Below are positions 29,301 to 35,623 of a DNA stretch of 55,301 nt, one piece after another. Each line of letters begins with the position of its first letter. Position 1 is the stretch's first letter. The notes beneath the pieces are model-generated. The model did no database searches and was not told the DNA's origin. It saw nothing but the letters and a program-made list of their open reading frames with translations. Made by a program: the position numbers and the translations under genes. The DNA lies in the NCBI GenBank assembly GCA_904395805.1, contig CAJFNV010000072.1:1-55301 (forward strand), read 5' to 3'. The stretch is from Candidatus Gallispira edinburgensis (GTDB lineage Bacteria; Bacillota; Clostridia; Lachnospirales; CAG-274).

Positions 29301-30680
29301 TCATCAAGCTATACACCAACCGAAGAAGGCTATTACTATGCAGCAGTAAGCAACAGCGAAAAGGGCAGCGGAATAAATGCTGCTACTGTATATACAAATG
29401 TGGCGAGAGTAATGGCAGGTGACTATGAGGCGGGCATCGGAAATACAGCCTATGTTACATTAAGTGATGCAATAAAAGCCGCACCAAACGGGAGCACAAT
29501 ACAGATATTAAAGAATATTAAGCTTGAAGAAACTCTTAACATTGATAAGTCGCTGACGCTTACAAGCCATGAGGGCGTGTATACAGTTACGAGAAGTGAC
29601 AAGTTACTTAACGGCTATATGCTCAATGTGACAGGAGGAAATCTGACAATAGAAAATGTTATATTTGACGGCGGTGCAGACTGGACAGGTGATGATGGAA
29701 GGCTTGGCAGAGGTACTCTTAATTCGGGACTTACTGCAGAAAGATCGATTGCTTCTGTAAGCAGCGGTGTACTCAATATGGAAGAGGGTGCTGTATTTGA
29801 AAACAATCATAACAGTTCAGGATATGGCAATGCAGGGGGTGCTGCCGCAGTTAATACCGGCGGTGTATTAAAGCTTAATGGGGGCATTATAAGGAACAAC
29901 AGCTGTGACAGCTATGGCGGAGCTTTAATACTTCTAAATTCGGGAGAATTTTATATGAAGCAGGGCAGTGTTACAGGAAACTTTGCAGGCAATTCGGGAG
30001 GAGCGATTTGCGCAGACCACAGCTCAAAAGTAAATGTTGAAGGGGGTACTTTCAGTAACAATGCTACAAATACTGCAGGCGGTGCTATATGGTTCTCAAA
30101 CGGTACAGGTGTGCTAAAGGGTGAATTTACTGACAACTATGCCAATAACGGTGCCCTTGTATATATTAACGGTTCAGCCAAAGTAAGTCTTGAGGGAGGA
30201 AATTACAAAGGTAATACTGCTTCAAGGGGACAGAGTATATACTTTGGCAATGGTACTCTTAATATAGGAAATGTTGAAAGCTTTGGGGACACAATAAATC
30301 TCCCGACAGGCAAGATATTTAATATTACAGCAGATATTTCAGGCAGAAGTATTAAGGTAGTTCCTGTTGCAGATCTGGGGGATATGACAAAGATAGCAAA
30401 TGTATCAAGTGAAGAATTTGCCAAGAGAGCAAGGGTTGCTATTAATATAGATGGATATGCATTGTATGCCGAAGGAAAGGAAATATATGCAAACACGCCA
30501 AAGGAGAATGATATTAACGGCGACGGTATTGTAAATGCTGCGGATGCTGCTGAACTGCTTAAATACATATCAGGTATAGATGTGTCATATATAGATATGG
30601 ATAAAGCTGATATTAATTCAGACGGAGAGTATAATATTCTGGATGTAATCGCTCTTTGGCAGTATATAAATAAAAATTAA
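23334..30680 (+). CDS. Giant dockerin-bearing multidomain surface protein
   Basis: 2448-aa exported protein with a signal peptide to about residue 27. A discoidin-like segment covers 90-220, followed by Ig-like/stalk repeats (225-490) and an NPCBM-type carbohydrate-binding module (about 490-640). A transglutaminase-like domain has a plausible triad Cys926 (VCGGISKTG), His952 (QPGHAAY) and Asp978. An F5/8-type C domain lies at about 1320-1460. Four Big_3-type Ig-like repeats, one BspA-like leucine-rich segment and a right-handed beta-helix (about 2040-2380) follow. A type I dockerin with two calcium loops (DINGDGIVN, DINSDGEYN) ends it. It is probably anchored through a cohesin and acts on host or dietary glycoprotein. 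Domain borders are approximate. Confidence 0.9.
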   Translation: MSFFKRLGAAAMAVIMALQFMPLTFAYGEESITEAYENREEYTDATDEDISEPLSLEDELVIESISDSDVRMSEEYLDKYRIETDKTKDEYISDYSTPYGQYYLSYLKYAFDNDWSTHWETGNGKVINYVDVTFNKAADIDRIIYATRQDVSKGKGYPTTLTIYRYVSSTDSWEEVAAGKSEMSRSYVIITLPETTEFEKLRFEFTEVYDEWASASEFVFLRNEDRVLAGNVSVKGTAAIGKTLTAASNITWGPDNEKLSYRWQYSDDGESFTYIEGADESTYTITENRAYYRAVVTDSTGEYYGSIESGKYRGSIEPEILGQAAVGSVLTAKTKYADISDLTYKWQYSDDNSEFYDIKSETNAEYPVSRDMTNKYVRVAVSGNGSDFVYSDSMLIGVRAVMTGSPQAGSELTGSLMGSGEEVSYIWQRSDSENGDFADIEGADSNVYTLTSEDVGKYIRVKITLKDTGTEFISEPWKIAEEGTFEEFTGDYVYLSDLPENMLLSHWVGYSTLKYDTNITDETISLIVNGKKKYFTKGLGAHATAELIYDVAYLVENYQYDRFRAYLGVDAGRGYNGNVKFTVSVSDDNQIWNEVMSTGVLKGNSEAAYADISLKGVKYLKIYIDDNGSDSNDHTVIAGAKLSKSSYTEDKSDYDFIKTVSEYDVLLAEYGTDYPSLVKNKEYVKLLHSRTFVNNVGYELLQAYAHEDDKSREALQWFLNDAEALDMYINGGEPEGGLYSNSVRVLIRLYKNYWADMGTTLYKRMLITISLTHATSVYFWADGSNTSDPVKRYEVYKRLYENGYLINSTFENLNVEEMRWVMNNIIDDSQLEWLNFYVRKYYYNNMNARPTANDLEPGPYHYITYTFGYDYSLGKYYSDDNKEMWFDKYHLANRDNDTDDDNYILNVPYESGHTKLWTVFEEGAVCGGISKTGVNLLAAFGVPGVVVGQPGHAAYLRYKQDDPDKGAEAQGRWEIWNDISGWAESAKAERMLAGWGSHGNGWSGYYRGSYALLAQAALNDEENYKTAENLVRLAEMNSSNPKRAIEIYRDALEVQSINMDAWVGLVSAYKDAGKSDSEFADLAAEMCSALTYYPLPMWEISQNLIRPEITDEMELSRLMTGTEAALMAAKEATEEDTLQPVDCRTMANYILGNNDVEIATFSFDGDTPNTIKLSDIFASGNIEFLYSLDCGNKWNSAGTVSSYTLTDEEAASITAENDIYIKLQGSSNTYKIDITTGEAVPQLYNNDNENRITGNISGLEWSYDGTEWNSLTNNRVFEGDVNIYVRRKATGTVMAGEASEFGFTDDSKTSSETRSYIKLDRIGIYDVSSEQTGSGNATNLLDGNIYTMWHNSWSGNDSKKYVTLELDEPVYLTSIDYTPRQTGDAGIVKDCEVYTSIDGVTWVLSGSASGWTVNKDKKTVNMYSPVYAKYVKFVAKATSQVFASAALIELFEDMTYADRVPVSISFASEPDKTNYVKGDKLDTTGMSVMLNYEDGTSTVINPAMLTFSKSVFDTVGKEVIKVSYTSDLNTLEFEVNVGENNKTPNGIIIEEKPEKLNYFAGDTLDTEGLVVKARYTDNSEGYIFEGEYSVTPEKLTVEGTQEITVKYMDFTAIFDVQVKPVPSRIEITALPEKQQYSIGESFDGTGMEVSIVYEKGTREVLGENEYNVEHSDFSKQPGNKNITVSLNAKPSVTAEFSVLVYPYITAGYLNLEVREGTYECYVTGYGAGSLPENVVIPETVTVKGVVYTVTGVAGDAFWGADNITSVSFPKTIKTIEADAFRNCMSLTRLYFIESSDLSELVIEAGAFADDDPDRDIGGFIYVIDSERGVQIEESSTVAGIKGKFSVAYAADSAESIIITPPLKTEYNLGESLDTTGLEIKAVMENGDTPLLSSDTYSLRGFESDTSGKKIITVSVTGTELKGTFEVSVVPAMPIVTRQPKSYFVANGGEFTPLTVTAVSSDRGLISYQWYKSATGKVDTMSDTLLRGETSSSYTPTEEGYYYAAVSNSEKGSGINAATVYTNVARVMAGDYEAGIGNTAYVTLSDAIKAAPNGSTIQILKNIKLEETLNIDKSLTLTSHEGVYTVTRSDKLLNGYMLNVTGGNLTIENVIFDGGADWTGDDGRLGRGTLNSGLTAERSIASVSSGVLNMEEGAVFENNHNSSGYGNAGGAAAVNTGGVLKLNGGIIRNNSCDSYGGALILLNSGEFYMKQGSVTGNFAGNSGGAICADHSSKVNVEGGTFSNNATNTAGGAIWFSNGTGVLKGEFTDNYANNGALVYINGSAKVSLEGGNYKGNTASRGQSIYFGNGTLNIGNVESFGDTINLPTGKIFNITADISGRSIKVVPVADLGDMTKIANVSSEEFAKRARVAINIDGYALYAEGKEIYANTPKENDINGDGIVNAADAAELLKYISGIDVSYIDMDKADINSDGEYNILDVIALWQYINKN

Positions 30681-30704
30681 ATACTTATGAATGTATAAAG
30701 TCAG

Positions 30705-30735
30705 AAACAGTGCAGGCATTTGTCTGTGCTGTTTT
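30705..30735 (+). terminator. Intrinsic terminator of the giant protein gene
   Basis: An 11-bp stem with two G-U pairs (30705-30715 with 30724-30734) runs into a T-run. Confidence 0.7.
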
Positions 30736-30766
30736 TGATTGTTTTTAATAGGATATATTTTTAAAT

Positions 30767-30807
30767 TTGAAACCTTTTGGCTGTTATAAGAGTTTATATA
30801 GTATAAT
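30767..30807 (+). promoter_or_regulatory. Possible ECF-type promoter of the sigma operon
   Basis: TTGAAACCTTTT (30767-30778) resembles the GAAAC-type -35 box recognised by many ECF sigma factors. TATAAT (30802-30807) lies further down, giving an alternative sigma-A reading with a poor -35. ECF factors often autoregulate, which would fit the first reading. Not decisive. Confidence 0.3.
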
Positions 30808-30836
30808 GATAAATAATATACTGCGGGGGTGAGGAA

Positions 30837-31313
30837 TTGATCACATTTAACATTGAAGATATTTTGGAGAAATATACGGTTACAATTTATAATATTGCTT
30901 ATCATTATGCTAAGAACAGGCAGGATGCTGATGATATATTTCAGAATGTATGTTTTAATCTTATTAAGAAAAAGCCTGAGTTTAATGATGCTGATCATGA
31001 GAGGGCATATATTATAAAAACTGCTGTAAATACTTCTAAAAGCTATGTAAGAAATTTGTGGTTTAAAAAGGTCTGTTTTATGGACAGAGATGTTTCGGAA
31101 AAAACAAATATTGAAATAAAGGAGGAAAATGAGCTTTACTGCAAGCTTGAAAAGCTCCCTGCAAAATACAGGGTTGTTATTCATCTTTATTATTATGAAA
31201 AAATGTCGGTAAAGGAAATAGGACAGGCTTTAAACAAAAAGGAATCAACGGTCAAGACACATTTGCACAGAGCGAGAAAACTTTTAAGGGAGTATTTTGA
31301 TGAGGAGGAATAA
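30837..31313 (+). CDS. ECF-type RNA polymerase sigma factor
   Basis: 158-aa sigma-70 family factor. Region 2 includes YHYAKNRQDADDIFQNVCF. Region 4 is a helix-turn-helix, MSVKEIGQALNKKESTVKTH, ending in the usual LHRARKLL. It starts at a TTG just after GGGGGTGAGG. The downstream gene follows immediately and encodes a membrane protein of the anti-sigma kind, forming the normal sigma/anti-sigma pair. Regulon unknown; the dockerin protein upstream is a candidate target by position only. Confidence 0.92.
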   Translation: MITFNIEDILEKYTVTIYNIAYHYAKNRQDADDIFQNVCFNLIKKKPEFNDADHERAYIIKTAVNTSKSYVRNLWFKKVCFMDRDVSEKTNIEIKEENELYCKLEKLPAKYRVVIHLYYYEKMSVKEIGQALNKKESTVKTHLHRARKLLREYFDEEE

Positions 31314-31314
31314 T

Positions 31315-32688
31315 ATGTTTAGTGACAGATATAAAAAAATTGCAGAACAGATAATACCTGATGAAAAAACTATAAATGAAGTCAGAGATAGGGCTTTTTT
31401 AAGTGAAAATAAATTACATAAGGTAAAGCTTGGGTATATACCTGTGTTTGTTATTTTACTGGTCTTATTGGCTGTGCCTGTAATGGGATCTCTGGGATAT
31501 CTTGACAAAATAGATATGCTGCTTGGGAAAAATGAGAGAATGGATAAAATCGGGTATATTGAAAGCAGCGACGAAAAAAATGGTATAAAAATTTCGGCAG
31601 CCGGAGGAATTTTATCAGGAAGAAATATTTCTGTTTACGGGACTGTTGAAGATTTGAATGGAAAAAGGATAACAGAAGATACAAAAATTGTTAAAGGGAA
31701 AATATATTACAATAATGGCAAAGAGGCAGCTATTAGTTCTATAGAGAACAAAGGATATATTTACGGAGGTTTAAGTGTATTTAAACTGGGTGCAAGTGCA
31801 GAAGAAGATATAAATTCCAATGTTAATATTGAAATAAGCTGTATGTTAAGTGATTTGGAAGAATACAAAAAGGTTGAGCTGCCTGTGGAGGTTGACAACA
31901 GTATTGAGGTTATTAATAAGGAGGACAGCAGTGAATTCTGTGAATACGGTGTTTCTCTCTATGGTGACCAGAGTGAAATTGAAAAAGCAGGTTATTATGA
32001 CAGCTTAAATGACGGCTTTATAAAACCCATAAATAATAAGATGCTTGCAGTAGAGGGGATCGATTTTATATCCATAGACGGTGCAGGCTATATAAACGGA
32101 AGGCTTTATATAAATATAGCTTTTAAAGACAGGTTAAAGGATAGAACGAGAGTTAAGCCATATATTATTGATGAAAAAGGAAATAAAACAGAATGCTTAT
32201 GGTCTAAGAGTATAGGAATTTCAAATGAAAGCTTAAACGTTGAAGGCGGATATAATACTGATATAAGAGATTATGAACAGTATGTGTTTGATATAGGTGA
32301 AGATGAATTTAAAAGCTGTAAGGTTTATGCGGATGTTGAACACTATAATACAGAAATCAATGATGTGTTTATTATAGAAATTAAAGCTGACAGTATCTAT
32401 AAAAATGCTGTTGTGGAGGAAAATGTTAAACTTGGAAATGATGTTATAAACAGACTTGAAGTAACTCCGTTATATGTTATGGCAGTAATTGAAAATAACA
32501 GGTCACAAAATGATTATTGGGGCGAACTTGTATATGATGACGGAAATGTTGAGGAGTTCTCTTATGTTGTAAGCGGTGATAATATTTATGAAGGCTGCGG
32601 CGGATTTGTTGGATATACTGAAAAATATATAGATATGGACAAGCTTGTAATGATAAACATAAATGGTGTAACTGTCTATAAAAAATAA
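31315..32688 (+). CDS. Membrane anti-sigma factor (DUF4179-like)
   Basis: 457-aa protein with about 40 cytoplasmic residues, one transmembrane helix (VFVILLVLLAVPVMG, near 45-60) and a large extracellular part of about 390 residues with repeated beta-rich segments. The layout and its place directly after an ECF sigma gene match DUF4179-type anti-sigma factors. The ATG after GAGGAGG lies 1 bp beyond the sigma stop; an upstream start would overlap that gene. It should hold the sigma factor at the membrane until an external cue is sensed. Confidence 0.8.
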   Translation: MFSDRYKKIAEQIIPDEKTINEVRDRAFLSENKLHKVKLGYIPVFVILLVLLAVPVMGSLGYLDKIDMLLGKNERMDKIGYIESSDEKNGIKISAAGGILSGRNISVYGTVEDLNGKRITEDTKIVKGKIYYNNGKEAAISSIENKGYIYGGLSVFKLGASAEEDINSNVNIEISCMLSDLEEYKKVELPVEVDNSIEVINKEDSSEFCEYGVSLYGDQSEIEKAGYYDSLNDGFIKPINNKMLAVEGIDFISIDGAGYINGRLYINIAFKDRLKDRTRVKPYIIDEKGNKTECLWSKSIGISNESLNVEGGYNTDIRDYEQYVFDIGEDEFKSCKVYADVEHYNTEINDVFIIEIKADSIYKNAVVEENVKLGNDVINRLEVTPLYVMAVIENNRSQNDYWGELVYDDGNVEEFSYVVSGDNIYEGCGGFVGYTEKYIDMDKLVMININGVTVYKK

Positions 32689-32697
32689 AATATTAAA

Positions 32698-32725
32698 GGG
32701 TAGTTACATAATAAGGTAACTACCC
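32698..32725. terminator. Bidirectional terminator between anti-sigma gene and leuS
   Basis: A perfect 10-bp stem (32698-32707 with 32716-32725) separates two convergent genes and can serve both strands. Confidence 0.75.
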
Positions 32726-32737
32726 TGATTTATATAT

Positions 32738-35143
32738 TTATTTAGCTACGATATTGCAAATTCTGCCCGGTACATATATTTCTTTAACTACTGTACCTGT
32801 AAGCTTGTTTCCGAGAGCTTCCTTAGCTGCAGCAAGAACTGTATCTTTGTCGGCATCGGCTGCTATTGTAATATTTGCCTTTACCTTGCCGTTAAGCTGA
32901 ACAGCTATATTAACAGTGTCCTCTTTAAGCTTGGACTCATCATATGTTGGCCATGTTGAACGGAATACTGATTCATTGTGACCTAAAACTTCCCATATTT
33001 CCTCTGCAATGTGAGGTGCAAATGGTGAAAGTAAAATTGCAAGTGTTTCAAGAGAGGTCTTATCTACGCCTCCTGCTTCTTTGGCAACTGCAATAAGCTT
33101 GTTTGTAAATTCCATAAAGCCTGAAACTACTGTGTTGAGAGTAAGAGCTTCAAGTCTGTTTGTGATCTCATAAATCATTTTGTTTTTAGCCCTGTCAAGT
33201 TCCGGAGTAGTGTCAATAAGCTTGTCCTTGTATTCATCTACAAACTTCCATACCTTATTAAGATATCTGTATACACCGTCAATACCGTTGTCGTCCCATT
33301 CTGAATCAAGCTCAGGCGGGCCGATAAAGAGCTCATACATTCTGAGGGAATCACAGCCGTAGTTTTCAACCATTTCATCAGGTGAAACTACGTTGCCCTT
33401 ATTCTTACTCATCTTAGCTCCGTCCTTTGTGATCATACCCTGATTGAACAATCTCTTGAATGGTTCATCAAAGTCTACAACGCCGATGTCATAGAGGAAC
33501 TTAGTGTAAAATCTTGCATAGAGTAAGTGAAGAACAGCGTGTTCAATACCGCCTACATACATATCAACAGGCATCCACTTTTTAAGTGCTTCCTTGCTTG
33601 CAAGCTCATTGTCATTGTGGTTATCGCAGTATCTTAAGAAATACCATGAAGAACCTGCCCACTGAGGCATTGTATTTGTTTCTCTCTTTGCAGGACCGCC
33701 GCAGCATGGGCACTTTACATTGACCCATTCATCAATGGCTGCAAGGGGTGATTCACCTGTATCAGTTGGTTTGTAGCTTTCTACATTAGGAAGTATAACA
33801 GGCAAATCTTCTTCGGGAACGGGAACTACACCGCACTTTTCACAGTGAATAAGAGGTATTGGCTCGCCCCAGTATCTCTGTCTTGAGAATACCCAGTCAC
33901 GGAGTTTGTAATTAACAGTCTTTTTGCCGAAGCCTTTTTCTTCCATATAATCTGGGACCTTAGCTTTTGCTTCCTCAGACTTCATACCGTTGAATTCGCC
34001 TGAATTGATCATTATACCGGGCTCTGTATAAGCTTCTGTAAGCTCATGTTCTTTGCCGTCCTTGCTTATTACCTGAATTATAGGTAAGTCAAATTTCTTT
34101 GCAAATTCAAAATCTCTGTCATCATGGGCAGGTACACACATAATAGCACCTGTACCATAGTCAGCAAGAACATAATCGGAAACCCAGATAGGAACCTTAG
34201 CCCCGTTTAAAGGATTGATACCGTAAGAACCTGTGAACACACCTGTCTTTTCCTTATCGGTCATTCTTGATACATTTGACTTTGTGCTTGCATCATAAAT
34301 GTATTTCTCCATTGCATCCTTGTTTTCGGGAGTAGTAATTTCCTTAACTATTTCATGCTCGGGAGCAAGAACCATAAATGTTGCACCGTAAAGTGTATCA
34401 GGTCTTGTTGTGTAAACCTTTATAGACTTGTCTGTACCGTCAACATTGAAGTCTATCTCAGCACCATAGCTTTTGCCTATCCAGTCTGTCTGCATCTTTT
34501 TAACTTTTGCAGGCCAGTCAAGCTTGTCAAGGTCATTAAGAAGTCTTTCGGCATAATTTGTTATCTTAAGCATCCACTGTCTTAAATTCTTCTTTGTAAC
34601 CTGAGAACCGCAGCGCTCACATACACCGTTTGTAGCCTCTTCATTTGCAAGTACGCACTTACAGTTAGGGCACCAGTTAAGAGGCATTTCCTTTTCGTAT
34701 GCAAGACCGTTTTTAAACATCTGTATAAAGATCCACTGTGTCCATTTATAGAACTTAGGATCGGTTGTATTTACTTCTCTGTCCCAGTCGTAAATTGCAG
34801 CTATATCATTGACCTGTCTTTTAAATGTTTTAATACTTTCAGCAACAGCTACAGAAGGGTGAGTACCTGTTTTAATAGCATAGTTTTCGGCAGGCAGACC
34901 AAAGGCATCCCAGCCCATTGGATGAAGGATCTCATAACCCTGCAAAAGCTTATATCTGCTGACAACGTCAGAAAGGACATAACCTCTCCAGTGACCTACA
35001 TGGAGACCGTTGCCTGAAGGATATGGGAACATATCAAGACAATAATATTTAGGCTTGTCAGTGTTTGTGGGATTTACAGGATCTTTTTCCCATCTGGCAC
35101 GCCATTTTTTCTCAATTTCTTTATAATTGTATTTTGTGCTCAT
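32738..35143 (-). CDS. leuS: Leucine--tRNA ligase
   Basis: 801-aa class I leucyl-tRNA synthetase. It has the HIGH-type motif in PSGNGLHVGHWRGY, two zinc-like cysteine clusters (CPNC and CERC; CEKC and CPCC) and the CP1 editing domain. The KMSKS-type motif is GAKMSKNKGNVV, and an anticodon-binding C-terminus follows. The length is normal for a bacterial LeuRS. It charges tRNA-Leu. It has a simple promoter and, unlike alaS, no T-box in front. It stands alone on the minus strand. Confidence 0.98.
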   Translation of the reverse strand: MSTKYNYKEIEKKWRARWEKDPVNPTNTDKPKYYCLDMFPYPSGNGLHVGHWRGYVLSDVVSRYKLLQGYEILHPMGWDAFGLPAENYAIKTGTHPSVAVAESIKTFKRQVNDIAAIYDWDREVNTTDPKFYKWTQWIFIQMFKNGLAYEKEMPLNWCPNCKCVLANEEATNGVCERCGSQVTKKNLRQWMLKITNYAERLLNDLDKLDWPAKVKKMQTDWIGKSYGAEIDFNVDGTDKSIKVYTTRPDTLYGATFMVLAPEHEIVKEITTPENKDAMEKYIYDASTKSNVSRMTDKEKTGVFTGSYGINPLNGAKVPIWVSDYVLADYGTGAIMCVPAHDDRDFEFAKKFDLPIIQVISKDGKEHELTEAYTEPGIMINSGEFNGMKSEEAKAKVPDYMEEKGFGKKTVNYKLRDWVFSRQRYWGEPIPLIHCEKCGVVPVPEEDLPVILPNVESYKPTDTGESPLAAIDEWVNVKCPCCGGPAKRETNTMPQWAGSSWYFLRYCDNHNDNELASKEALKKWMPVDMYVGGIEHAVLHLLYARFYTKFLYDIGVVDFDEPFKRLFNQGMITKDGAKMSKNKGNVVSPDEMVENYGCDSLRMYELFIGPPELDSEWDDNGIDGVYRYLNKVWKFVDEYKDKLIDTTPELDRAKNKMIYEITNRLEALTLNTVVSGFMEFTNKLIAVAKEAGGVDKTSLETLAILLSPFAPHIAEEIWEVLGHNESVFRSTWPTYDESKLKEDTVNIAVQLNGKVKANITIAADADKDTVLAAAKEALGNKLTGTVVKEIYVPGRICNIVAK

Positions 35144-35176
35144 TTAATATTTCCTCCATAGTAATATTAATTAATT

Positions 35177-35205
35177 ATTATACACCTATATAGCAAAAAA
35201 TTCAA
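35177..35205 (-). promoter_or_regulatory. Promoter of leuS
   Basis: On the minus strand TTGAAT (35200-35205), 17 bp, TATAAT (35177-35182), about 35 bp before the start codon. Confidence 0.65.
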
Positions 35206-35407
35206 GTATTATTAATTTTTTTGTTTAAAGCAGGTTTAAAGTAAAGAGAAAAATTAAATTTATTGTTTCAGAGCCTATAATACAGTAAATCTTGTCCGGG
35301 GAATACAGGTTTTTAATAAGTGGGAACAAGGCAGTTAAAATTAAATTTATAAGGTTAGATTATATGCATAAAGAAGTTAATGAATTGTAAATTTTAAACA
35401 AGTTACA

Positions 35408-35436
35408 TTGACTTTACTCTTTATATAATATATAAT
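35408..35436 (+). promoter_or_regulatory. Promoter of the P-type ATPase operon
   Basis: TTGACT (35408-35413), 17 bp, TATAAT (35431-35436). It would give a 5' leader of about 180 nt. The upstream part of this intergenic region (35206-35407) holds nothing I can assign. Confidence 0.6.
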
Positions 35437-35442
35437 TAGTTA

Positions 35443-35623
35443 AAAATATATTATTATATATCTTTTGCTTTTATACATATTGACAAAAATCAATATAAAA
35501 AGCAGATGTAATATTTACAGATCATATATACGTCAGTTCAGCAAACCGGAGAAAATATTCTGCCCCATATCAGGGGCTGTATTTATATAAATTTTTATCT
35601 AACAGTGAAAGCAGGTGAAAAAT
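35443..35623 (+). promoter_or_regulatory. Long 5' leader with two hairpins before the P-type ATPase
   Basis: The leader contains TATTGA-N6-TCAATA at about 35478-35495, extendable with a bulge by flanking GCTTTT and AAAAGC. A second hairpin, GCCCC-ATATCA-GGGGC, lies near 35563-35578 and is followed by a T-rich stretch. It could be an attenuator or ion-responsive leader. I could not match it to the ydaO (c-di-AMP), M-box or NiCo riboswitch consensus. Confidence 0.3.

Noticed and set aside
35144..35407. T-box leader before leuS
   Set aside because: No GGTGGTACCGCG-type box on the minus strand and the promoter lies only about 35 bp from the start codon.
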